Assembly (NCBI GenBank): GCA_007116995.1
Contig: SKHL01000253.1
Location: forward strand, 1-6,014
Length of the DNA stretch: 6,014 bases
Origin: Limnochordia bacterium
GTDB taxonomy: Bacteria > Bacillota > Limnochordia > Darwinibacteriales > DTU012
Reading direction: 5' to 3'
Positions 1-6,014 of this stretch are shown here, piece after piece. A program made the translations under genes and the position numbers. Within the stretch, counting starts at the first letter, position 1; every line of letters starts with the position of its first letter. The notes under the pieces were generated by a model that was given only the letters and a program-made list of their open reading frames with translations, ran no database searches and was not told the origin of the DNA.

Positions 1-1214
1 CTAAACTGGGAGTATGTGATCCGCATATTCATGTGTTTGATAATAAATTATATTTATATGCTAGTCATGATTTCAGTCGGGATAATAAAAAATTCTGTAT
101 GAAGGATTGGCAGATTTGGTCCTCGGACGATGCCATCTCATGGACGTTAGAGAGTACAGTCAGACCAGAAGACCTCTTTATGGGTAGCTCTGATGGGTGC
201 TGGGCTACTGACGCTGCCTATAAAAACGGAAAATACTACTTCTATTTCTCAAACAGAAATACTCAAACAGGAGTTGCGGTCTCAGACAGACCTGGAACGG
301 GCTTTAAAGATGCTTTAGGAAGACCTCTACTAGATGGAACACTAACGACAACACGAGAGTATGATCCTGCTGTGTTTACCGATGACGATGGTTGTTCCTA
401 TATTGTTTTCGGGTCACCTGTTTGGGCACATGGCGAAGGGGCAGGATATTTTATAGCCAGACTCCAAGACAACATGGTAGCACTGGATGAAAAACCGCAG
501 AGACTTAAGGTGGATCATGAGTGTGATGATAAAGCTTCGTTGAATAAGTTTGGAGATACATACTATCTAAGCTGGGCTTCTTTTTACGCCATTTCTAAAA
601 ATATATATGGTCCGTATACGTATATGGGTAATACAGGAGCCTCGGTAGACCATGGTTGTTACTTCGAATGGCATAATCAGTTATTCAATGGCTTTACTGT
701 TCTTGATCCTACGAAGCATTTTCGCGGAACGGGAATCTGCTATGTACATCGAAAGAAAAACAAAGAATTGGTGATAGATCCGTTGATTGTTGAATATGGT
801 GTGGGACAATATGACGGAAATTGGAACAGGATAGAAGCCGTATGGTATATGAGATCAGCGGGTATTTCCAAAGAGGAGAATTTGAAATATGGATTTGATA
901 TATCTCTAAAACAGGAAGTAGGCTCCGTTTATTATCCTAATGTTAGAAATCTGAATGGAAAAGGGGAAGTGGCTATTTACGCCGCATGCACATGTAGTGA
1001 GGGTGCAACAGTAGAAGTTCGTGACGGCAGTGAGAGTGGAGAACTCCTTGGAGTCTGCAACATAGGCTGTACTACTGATGTATTGCGATGGAGAAGTTAT
1101 CGGCTTTTCACAGGCAGCGTGAAGTTACCAAATGATCGAATGGATATCTGCTTGGTAATCAAGAAATCTAGTGAAGGACAAGTACGTATAGATTTCTTCC
1201 GTTTTGATGACTAA
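1..1214 (+). CDS. Glycoside hydrolase family 43-like protein with C-terminal CBM6-like module (5' end outside window)
   Basis: Probable five-bladed beta-propeller glycosidase acting on arabinose- or xylose-containing side chains. The frame stays open to the left edge. The codons before the GTG at 33 read KLGVCDPHIH, which is the conserved GH43 first-blade motif whose Asp (codon 18-20) is the usual catalytic base, so the GTG is internal and the gene begins upstream. Numbering from codon 33, the second conserved Asp (pKa modulator) is D111 in EYDPAVFTDDDG. The general-acid region is 161-181 (DHECDDKASLNKFGDTYYLSW), where the usual Glu appears to be Asp (D165 or D166). An HG-FE motif lies at 207-212. 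From about 254 to 393 the sequence (IEAVWYMRS near 267, VEVRDG near 327, RIDFFRF at the end) looks like a CBM6 sugar-binding beta-sandwich. Whether it has a signal peptide cannot be seen. It is followed after 38 bases by the large hydrolase, probably in one operon. Family call is firm; substrate is unknown. Confidence 0.85.
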   Translation, partial: KLGVCDPHIHVFDNKLYLYASHDFSRDNKKFCMKDWQIWSSDDAISWTLESTVRPEDLFMGSSDGCWATDAAYKNGKYYFYFSNRNTQTGVAVSDRPGTGFKDALGRPLLDGTLTTTREYDPAVFTDDDGCSYIVFGSPVWAHGEGAGYFIARLQDNMVALDEKPQRLKVDHECDDKASLNKFGDTYYLSWASFYAISKNIYGPYTYMGNTGASVDHGCYFEWHNQLFNGFTVLDPTKHFRGTGICYVHRKKNKELVIDPLIVEYGVGQYDGNWNRIEAVWYMRSAGISKEENLKYGFDISLKQEVGSVYYPNVRNLNGKGEVAIYAACTCSEGATVEVRDGSESGELLGVCNIGCTTDVLRWRSYRLFTGSVKLPNDRMDICLVIKKSSEGQVRIDFFRFDD

Positions 1215-1234
1215 TTTGATCTGTCAAATCATGC

Positions 1235-1248
1235 AAGGAGCAGAGGTG
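1235..1248 (+). promoter_or_regulatory. Ribosome binding site of the GH106-like gene
   Basis: Two overlapping-type Shine-Dalgarno candidates precede the ATG at 1253: AAGGAG at 1235-1240 (12-base gap) and AGAGGTG at 1242-1248 (4-base gap). Together they support this ATG. No promoter-like sequence is evident in the 38-base gap after the GH43 stop, which favours co-transcription. Confidence 0.7.
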
Positions 1249-1252
1249 TAAT

Positions 1253-3895
1253 ATGGATCACAAACTAAGGGATATCCTACAGGACAAATGTGGCAACTAT
1301 ATTCTCCCTTTTTTTTGGCAGCATGGAGAAGAAGAAGACGTCCTTATCGAAGAGATTGAGCGCATTTATCAGTCAGGTATTCGGGCCATGTGTGTGGAAT
1401 CCAGACCCCACCAGGGATTCTGTGAAGAAGAATGGTGGGATGACTTTGACCTAATCATGACCGAAGCTAAACGGCGAGACATGAAAGTTTGGTTATTAGA
1501 TGATAAAAAATTTCCTACAGGATTTGCCAATGGTTTAATTCGGGAAAAGTATCCTCACCTAGGAAAACGACACATTCAGGAACGCCATGTCGATGTTGTT
1601 GGTCCATTGAAAGACGCTACATTGCTCGCTGGTAGCAAACCAGGTGTCGTGGAAGACTTAATTTGTGCTGTAGCCTATAAACGTTTGGGAACAGGGCAAG
1701 AGCTGTCCACTGAATGTGTGGATTTGACCAACAATGTCAAGGGAGGATTCCTCTACTGGGATATTCCAGAAGGACATTACCGTGTGTTCTTCATCTGCAA
1801 AACTCGTCAAGGGGGGAGAAATGACTACATCCACATGATCGACCCCGAGTCCGTAGACGTGTTAATCGAAGCGGTATACGAACCCCATTATCAACGCTAT
1901 AAAGAAGATTTTGGGAATACATTTGCCGGCTTCTTTTCGGATGAACCGGGCTTTGGCAATCATGATAAAACAACCCGCAGAGATCTTACAGTCGGGATGC
2001 CCTATGTTATTTTACCGTGGCGTGATGACTTAGTCGATCTTTTGTCTGCAAGTATCGGAGAAGATGCTTCGGTATTGCTTCCAGGTCTGTGGTATGACAT
2101 AGAATTACAAACTTCAATGATTCGTAGTGCATATATGGAGATGATGACAACTCTATATCAAGAGAATTTTTGTCGAAAGCTGGGAGATTGGTGCCGCAAT
2201 AGAGGTATAGAATATATTGGGCATGTAATCGAAGATGCAAATACCCACGCTCGTCTTGGAGTTGGTGCAGGCCACTATTTCCGAAGTCTCGATGGACAAG
2301 ATATGGCAGGAATCGACGTAGTTCTTCATCAAATTGTTCCCGGCTTTCATGATATGACTCACGCATCGCGTACATCAAGTAAATTTGTAGATCCAGCCTT
2401 TTATAACTATATGCTGGCAAAACTGGCCGCCTCTCATTCTCATATTCAACCAAGAATGAAGGGGAGGGCGATGTGCGAGATATTTGGAGCTTATGGTTGG
2501 GCTGAAGGTATGCCTGTGATGAAATGGTTAACTGATCACATGCTAGTAAGGGGAATTAACTATTTTGTTCCTCATGCCTTTTCACCTAAATTCCCAGATC
2601 ATGATTGTCCACCTCACTTCTATGCTAGAGGAGAAAATCCACAATTTCGGGATTTTCGAGTTTTGATGGACTACACTAATAAAATGAGCCATCTGTTGAC
2701 AGATGGACGGCACATCGCCACGGCTGCGGTTTTATACCATGCAGAAGCTGAGTGGACTGGTGGCAAGTACATGTATACTGAGGTGCCTGTTAAGGCCTTG
2801 TATGATCAACAAATTGATATAGATATAGTTCCCATTGATACCCTAAAAAACAGTGCCACAGTAGCAGAGAGCAAGCTTGTGATACACAAAGAACAATATG
2901 ATTGTCTAGTCATTCCATATGCAGAAATTCTTCCAATTAAAGGGATGAAAAGAATATTTGAGCTAGCAGAAGATGGACTTCCTGTCATATTTGTTGATGG
3001 GTTCCCGGTAAGAAGTGCGGAAAATGGAGATATTACCCCCTACCTTAACAGCACGAACTTTATGGTGGTACCTATTAATCAACTGGCTGAATATCTCAAA
3101 GAAAAAGGTTACTTTGATCTACGACTAAAGGAATGTAATCCTTTAGTACGGTGCTATCACTATGAGAGAGAAGACACACATTATTTTATGTTCTTTAACG
3201 AGGACATTTATAACTCTGCCTGCGTGGACGTGGAACTCCCTTTTAGGGGCAGGTATGTATATCTCGATTTGTTACAAGAGACTGTTGTGACGAAAGAAAC
3301 CAACGGGAACTGTGTTAAAATTGAACTGTCACCCTACCAATCTTGTCTGATCGCCTTCACGGAAGAAGAGATGGAGTATATTTCATCCTTTGTTAAACAG
3401 CCATTGATAATGGAAACGGAGTTAACGGGTCCCTATCAGATTATGTTAACGGAGACAAAGGACTATCCTAACTTCGAGCTGTTTCGGTCTGATAGTGAGC
3501 TTATCAACATCACTGGTTTTGATTACCAACCAAACTTTGCTGGAATCATGAAGTATGCCACTACCTTCACCGCCGACGAATCGGCGAAATATACACTTGA
3601 TTTAGGAATTGTTGGAGAGACGGCGTCTGTGTGGGTGAATGGGGATCATGCAGGAGTGCGGATATGTCCGCCGTATCATTTTGATGTGAGTACAATGGTG
3701 AAAGCAGGGGAGAATACCCTTGATGTTGAAGTTGCGAATACCCTTGTGTATAAACTGCAAGATCAATTTTCTCAGTATCTGCTATTGCCCCCATCAGGTC
3801 TGCAAGGCCCAGTTAAACTTAGCAAACGAAAAGAGGGGTGTACAGATCCGGATAGGGGATCAGCCCTAGCGTCGAAGCCTTCGGGGATGAGATAG
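1253..3895 (+). CDS. Large GH106-like (alpha-L-rhamnosidase-like) glycoside hydrolase with C-terminal jelly-roll domain
   Basis: An 880-residue putative glycosidase. The N-terminal half looks like a TIM-barrel catalytic domain: PFFWQHGEEE at 19-28, GIRAMCVESRPHQGF at 42-56, KVWLLDDKKFPTGFANG at 78-94, FFSDEPGFG at 227-235 (E231), GHVIEDANTHARLG at 323-336 (E327) and CEIFGAYGW at 408-416 (E409). The Glu residues after strand ends are candidate catalytic or metal-binding residues, by analogy with GH106 and related clan-A-type barrels; I cannot assign their roles. Residues about 485-705 resemble a flavodoxin-like/beta region. Residues about 765-856 (YATTFTADE, LDLGIVGETASVWVNG, GVRICPPYHFDV, PSGLQGPVKL) form a galactose-binding-like jelly roll, as in GH2 and GH106 enzymes. 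There is no signal peptide or membrane segment, so it should act in the cytoplasm on imported oligosaccharides. The last ~24 residues extend past the usual end of the jelly roll and are GC-rich. Alternatives are a GH2-related or still unclassified family. Hydrolase call is solid; rhamnose specificity is not shown. Confidence 0.75.
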   Translation: MDHKLRDILQDKCGNYILPFFWQHGEEEDVLIEEIERIYQSGIRAMCVESRPHQGFCEEEWWDDFDLIMTEAKRRDMKVWLLDDKKFPTGFANGLIREKYPHLGKRHIQERHVDVVGPLKDATLLAGSKPGVVEDLICAVAYKRLGTGQELSTECVDLTNNVKGGFLYWDIPEGHYRVFFICKTRQGGRNDYIHMIDPESVDVLIEAVYEPHYQRYKEDFGNTFAGFFSDEPGFGNHDKTTRRDLTVGMPYVILPWRDDLVDLLSASIGEDASVLLPGLWYDIELQTSMIRSAYMEMMTTLYQENFCRKLGDWCRNRGIEYIGHVIEDANTHARLGVGAGHYFRSLDGQDMAGIDVVLHQIVPGFHDMTHASRTSSKFVDPAFYNYMLAKLAASHSHIQPRMKGRAMCEIFGAYGWAEGMPVMKWLTDHMLVRGINYFVPHAFSPKFPDHDCPPHFYARGENPQFRDFRVLMDYTNKMSHLLTDGRHIATAAVLYHAEAEWTGGKYMYTEVPVKALYDQQIDIDIVPIDTLKNSATVAESKLVIHKEQYDCLVIPYAEILPIKGMKRIFELAEDGLPVIFVDGFPVRSAENGDITPYLNSTNFMVVPINQLAEYLKEKGYFDLRLKECNPLVRCYHYEREDTHYFMFFNEDIYNSACVDVELPFRGRYVYLDLLQETVVTKETNGNCVKIELSPYQSCLIAFTEEEMEYISSFVKQPLIMETELTGPYQIMLTETKDYPNFELFRSDSELINITGFDYQPNFAGIMKYATTFTADESAKYTLDLGIVGETASVWVNGDHAGVRICPPYHFDVSTMVKAGENTLDVEVANTLVYKLQDQFSQYLLLPPSGLQGPVKLSKRKEGCTDPDRGSALASKPSGMR

Positions 3896-3924
3896 AGTAT
3901 TAGCGAAATCTGTGTTTGATGTAA

Positions 3925-3965
3925 GGAACACCTTGGATTCTCCCTGTGAGGGTCCAAGGTGTTTT
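3925..3965 (+). terminator. Rho-independent terminator of the GH43/GH106-like unit
   Basis: Perfect 11-bp inverted repeat AACACCTTGGA (3927-3937) and TCCAAGGTGTT (3953-3963). In RNA it continues inward through two G-U pairs and three Watson-Crick pairs to a 5-nt loop (3943-3947), giving a stem of about 16 bp. A short T run (3962-3965) follows. It starts about 30 bases after the stop codon at 3895. No T run follows it in the opposite direction, so it should serve mainly the + strand unit. Confidence 0.85.
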
Positions 3966-3982
3966 GGCTAGGAAGGCAGAAT

Positions 3983-4019
3983 GAAAAACAACAATATTAT
4001 TTACAATTGTAAACTATAA
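3983..4019 (-). terminator. Possible weak terminator of the - strand dehydrogenase/isomerase unit
   Basis: Read on the - strand, the perfect palindrome at 4000-4013 can fold as a TTTAC/GTAAA stem with an AATT loop. Flanking ATTA/TAAT could add pairs across a bulge. It is followed by a U-rich stretch (TTGTTGTTTTTC, ending near 3983). The stem has few G-C pairs, so termination would be inefficient. The palindrome could equally be a protein-binding site. The isomerase stop is about 40 bases upstream. Confidence 0.35.
4000..4013. repeat. Perfect 14-bp AT-rich palindrome
   Basis: TTTACAATTGTAAA reads identically on both strands, and symmetry stops just outside it. It lies between the two converging transcription units. 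Its dyad form resembles a dimeric regulator site, but it precedes no gene start. A role in the - strand 3' end is the simpler reading. Confidence 0.6.
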
Positions 4020-4031
4020 TTGAACAGGTTT

Positions 4032-4052
4032 CAACATCGTTGTCAACTGTTG
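4032..4052. repeat. Cluster of alternating CAAC/GTTG inverted units
   Basis: Four complementary tetramers alternate within 21 bases: CAAC 4032-4035, GTTG 4039-4042, CAAC 4044-4047 and GTTG 4049-4052, separated by spacers of 3, 1 and 1 bases. Any neighbouring pair is an inverted repeat, so several mutually exclusive small folds are possible. The cluster begins two bases past the isomerase stop codon on the - strand. Function is unknown, and chance is possible for units this short. Confidence 0.4.
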
Positions 4053-4054
4053 CT

Positions 4055-4849
4055 TCACTCGTCTTCCAGCAATGCCCACATCTTAGGAGAAACAAGATCC
4101 ACATCCTCAGTCAGTCTGCATTCAAATACAACATAACCTTCAAAACCCACATCACGAATAGCTTTGAATACGTTCCTATAGTTAATCTCGCCTGTGCCAG
4201 GCTGTTTACGGCCAGGTACATCCCCAACATGAATATGACCAATGGAACTGATGTTGTTGCGGATGTTATTAATAATGTTTCCTTCGGTGATCTGCTGGTG
4301 GTATATATCGTATAGAACCAGTACATTTGGGCTGCCAACTTCTTGGATAATCTCTACAGATTCTTCTGTGGTAGTTAGGAAGTAACCCTTGTGATTGACC
4401 AGAATGTTCAGCGGCTCAAGCATAATCGTCATCCCAGCCTCCTCGACTAATGGCGCTGCGGCGTGTAATGCTTTTACGATATTGGTGTGTTGCTCTTGTC
4501 GCGACAATCCCACTACTTCGTTGCCTGTCAGAACAACAATGTTTTTGGTTCCAACTATTTTAGCTGCGGCAATGGTCTCTTTAATCGCATCCAAAAATGC
4601 AGCATGAGAATCAGCATTAACTATGCCATGCTGATTTGCAATCATCTTTTGCTTCGCAGGGTCGGTAGAACGACAGCTAATAGCCGAAATTTCCACACCT
4701 GTCCGGTCCACCTCAGAACGAATGCGATTCAAATCAAGCCCGATCCAGTTAAGTACCTCAAGTGCTTTAAACCCTCTTGCGGCAGCATCTGCAAAATTTC
4801 CATATATGTCGCTTTCAAACCAGAGAGGACACACAGTTAATGTAAACAT
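4055..4849 (-). CDS. Hydroxypyruvate isomerase-like TIM-barrel sugar isomerase/epimerase
   Basis: A 264-residue member of the xylose-isomerase-like TIM-barrel superfamily (AP_endonuc_2), closest in pattern to the Hyi/OtnI group, which interconvert keto and aldo forms of small sugar acids or sugars using a divalent metal. Visible signatures are LEPLN at 144-148 (E145), LYDIYHQQ at 179-186 (D181), HIHVGDVPGR at 205-214 (H207) and the PGTGEINY motif at 217-224. FECRL follows at 242-246 (E243). E145, D181, H207 and E243 fit the four metal ligands; classical Hyi has Gln where H207 is. The length is normal for the family. The ATG at 4849 is chosen because AAAGGAG lies 6 bases before it. The in-frame ATG at 4885 would add 12 residues with a poorer ribosome site. 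The gene lies 66 bases after the dehydrogenase and is probably co-transcribed. The true substrate is unknown; a 3-keto-sugar is a possible alternative to hydroxypyruvate. Confidence 0.85.
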   Translation of the reverse strand: MFTLTVCPLWFESDIYGNFADAAARGFKALEVLNWIGLDLNRIRSEVDRTGVEISAISCRSTDPAKQKMIANQHGIVNADSHAAFLDAIKETIAAAKIVGTKNIVVLTGNEVVGLSRQEQHTNIVKALHAAAPLVEEAGMTIMLEPLNILVNHKGYFLTTTEESVEIIQEVGSPNVLVLYDIYHQQITEGNIINNIRNNISSIGHIHVGDVPGRKQPGTGEINYRNVFKAIRDVGFEGYVVFECRLTEDVDLVSPKMWALLEDE

Positions 4850-4855
4850 AGTATT

Positions 4856-4862
4856 CTCCTTT
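4856..4862 (-). promoter_or_regulatory. Ribosome binding site fixing the isomerase start
   Basis: AAAGGAG on the - strand with a 6-base spacer (AATACT) before the ATG at 4849. This strong site decides the start in favour of 4849 over the ATG at 4885. Confidence 0.8.
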
Positions 4863-4915
4863 ATGTAGCCCTTATTTTGTTTCATTCTTCAGATACAGTT
4901 CTCCATTTGAAAAAC

Positions 4916-5893
4916 TTAATCCAGAATTATTTCTTTTCCTGTCGCTATGGACTCGTTGCATGCAAGTGTTAGCGCCAGCGACTTGCAAGCATCAGCATAC
5001 GGCGACTTGACCAGTGCAGGATTGTTCGCTTTCACTGCATCTAGGAAAGCTCGATCTGCGGTAACACCCTGATTAACCTCCTTTATGAACATCTCTGATC
5101 CATCAGTTGTGGTAATTTCAACAGACTCGCGCAGTAAATATCGGATGTTCGCGTCCACACAAAGGATGTTCAGACCGTTGTTATTGGATAGCTTTCCTTG
5201 GCGATAACAACCTGTAAACAATGTTGCGATGACATTGTTCTTGAATGTAATGATAGTTGATGAATAGTCGTGTAGATCATATCCTTCTCGCTTAACTATA
5301 CCTCTAGCACCTGCACAATAGACTCTAGCTGGATCACCAAACAAGTAACGCAACATGTCGAACAGATGTATGTTCTGCTCTACTATCTGCCCGCCACTAG
5401 TTGAATACAGCGTCCACCAGTATGGGTTCGGAATGCCGCCAATCCATTGACCATCAACAAGGCCGACTGTCCGTCCTTTCAGTAACTCCTTAGTCTTAGT
5501 AATAATGTCCAGATAACGGTCCTGGAACCCTACTGCGGTGACGAGTCCAGCTTTATCTACAGCGTCTCGGATTGAATATGCCAATTCCATGTCTAATGCC
5601 ATCGGTTTCTCAACTAAAAATGGGATTGCACGCTTGATGGCTTCAAACTCTATGAAGCCATGCTGATCGGGTGGCACACAAATGTACAATACGTCAGGTT
5701 TGGCATCATCTAGCATAGTAACATAGTCGTCATAGACTTTTCCTCCACCCACCATAGTGCTTTTCTCCAGCGCTTTTTCAGAACGGATGTCCATGAATCC
5801 GACGAACTCCACATCATCAAACGACGCTAGGTGATTCAAGTGGAGGTTGCTAATCCCGCCACAACCAACCATAGCTACCTTTAGTTTATCCAC
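4916..5893 (-). CDS. Gfo/Idh/MocA-family NAD(P)-dependent oxidoreductase
   Basis: A 325-residue soluble sugar or cyclitol dehydrogenase of ordinary family length. The N-terminal Rossmann fold shows VAMVGCGGIS at 6-15 (the GxGxx nucleotide loop at 10-15), an acidic strand end at D35, and YICVPPDQH at 70-78. The EKP motif (E95-K96-P97) carries the family's conserved Lys. The C-terminal alpha/beta substrate domain contains PYWWTLYSTSGGQ at 157-169 followed by EQNIHLFDMLRYLFGD (172-187), where H176 fits the catalytic His. The position that is often Asp four residues before it is Glu (E172). Translation starts with GTG at 5893, supported by AAGGGAG nine or so bases upstream. No signal peptide is present, so it is cytoplasmic. 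It is followed after 66 bases by the TIM-barrel isomerase, suggesting consecutive steps. The substrate cannot be told from sequence; inositol, a sugar, or a glycoside oxidised at one ring carbon are all options for this family. Confidence 0.9.
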   Translation of the reverse strand: MDKLKVAMVGCGGISNLHLNHLASFDDVEFVGFMDIRSEKALEKSTMVGGGKVYDDYVTMLDDAKPDVLYICVPPDQHGFIEFEAIKRAIPFLVEKPMALDMELAYSIRDAVDKAGLVTAVGFQDRYLDIITKTKELLKGRTVGLVDGQWIGGIPNPYWWTLYSTSGGQIVEQNIHLFDMLRYLFGDPARVYCAGARGIVKREGYDLHDYSSTIITFKNNVIATLFTGCYRQGKLSNNNGLNILCVDANIRYLLRESVEITTTDGSEMFIKEVNQGVTADRAFLDAVKANNPALVKSPYADACKSLALTLACNESIATGKEIILD

Positions 5894-5902
5894 AATCTTT
5901 CA

Positions 5903-5909
5903 CTCCCTT
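5903..5909 (-). promoter_or_regulatory. Ribosome binding site for the GTG-started oxidoreductase
   Basis: AAGGGAG followed by TGAAAGATT and then GTG at 5893. The good spacing supports the non-ATG start, and the Rossmann motif begins only a few residues later, as expected for a complete N-terminus. Confidence 0.75.
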
Positions 5910-5956
5910 CTTTCTAATACTACCTAAATTCTAGGCTAATTCAAAAATACCTTCAT

Positions 5957-6014
5957 CTACTTAATATCCAGTTTTGTCATGGCTTCCATACTCAACATAT
6001 GGTCTACAGTCGTA
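5957..6014 (-). CDS. Possible 3' end of an upstream gene (fragment)
   Basis: One - strand frame entering from the right edge is open for 18 codons, TTVDHMLSMEAMTKLDIK, before TAG at 5957-5959. It reads like an amphipathic C-terminal helix, and its 63-base gap to the oxidoreductase start matches the 66-base gap in the next pair, so it may be the preceding operon gene. A second frame (17 codons, stop at 5961-5963) cannot be excluded. The fragment is too short to name a family. The bases 5910-5956 show no convincing promoter. Confidence 0.35.
   Translation of the reverse strand, partial: TTVDHMLSMEAMTKLDIK

Noticed and set aside
33..35. GTG as start codon of the GH43 gene
   Set aside because: The frame is open upstream to the window edge, and the conserved GH43 DPHI motif lies before this codon, so the gene starts outside the window.
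2007..2453. 148-codon open frame on the - strand inside the GH106-like gene
   Set aside because: It lies wholly opposite a well-supported gene with recognisable motifs, has no ribosome site of note, and its product resembles no family I recognise.
3410..3424. Sequence resembling a catabolite-responsive element (ATGGAAACGGAGTTA)
   Set aside because: It has one consensus mismatch and lies deep inside the GH106-like coding sequence near its 3' end, so chance is the better explanation.
4850..4885. 12-residue N-terminal extension of the isomerase from an ATG at 4885
   Set aside because: The ATG at 4849 has a strong AAAGGAG site at ideal spacing lying within this stretch. The extra residues look like translated leader.
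5923..5935. CCTAAATTCTAGG near-palindrome before the oxidoreductase
   Set aside because: Only four outer base pairs match, with a central mismatch; too weak to call an operator.
5917..5944. Promoter-like pair on the - strand (TTGAAT, 16 bases, TAGTAT) before the oxidoreductase
   Set aside because: Each hexamer matches only 4 of 6 consensus bases, and the implied transcript start would fall at the ribosome binding site, leaving almost no leader.

Overview
The window looks like part of a plant-polysaccharide or glycoside utilisation locus from a low-to-moderate GC Gram-positive bacterium of the Bacilli, most likely Paenibacillus or a close relative. This rests on the strong AGGAG-type ribosome binding sites, the moderate GC content, a rho-independent terminator, and protein families that are typical of such genomes. 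The genus is an inference, not a measurement.

Layout: on the + strand, the window opens inside a GH43-type glycosidase with a C-terminal CBM6-like module. Its true start lies before base 1. After 38 bases comes a large (880 aa) cytoplasmic-looking protein that resembles the GH106 (alpha-L-rhamnosidase-like) glycoside hydrolases. This pair ends at a strong hairpin terminator around 3925-3965. From the right-hand edge, a second transcription unit runs on the - strand toward it. It contains the last codons of an upstream gene (5957-6014, tentative), a Gfo/Idh/MocA-family NAD(P)-dependent sugar dehydrogenase (4916-5893), and a hydroxypyruvate-isomerase-like TIM-barrel sugar isomerase (4055-4849). 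The two units converge on a 159-base intergenic region (3896-4054). That region holds the + strand terminator, a perfect 14-bp AT-rich palindrome, and a cluster of short CAAC/GTTG inverted units just after the isomerase stop.

Working model (inference): the two glycosidases release or trim sugars such as arabinose, xylose or rhamnose from oligosaccharides. The dehydrogenase/isomerase pair then oxidises and rearranges a sugar or sugar derivative. No transporter, regulator or kinase lies in the window, so the substrate cannot be named. I found no RNA gene, mobile element, CRISPR array or origin. The most interesting points are the non-canonical general-acid region of the GH43 protein, the poorly characterised GH106-like family of the large enzyme and its odd GC-rich tail, and the possibility that the Gfo/Idh plus TIM-barrel pair works by oxidation at a sugar carbon rather than by ordinary hydrolysis.
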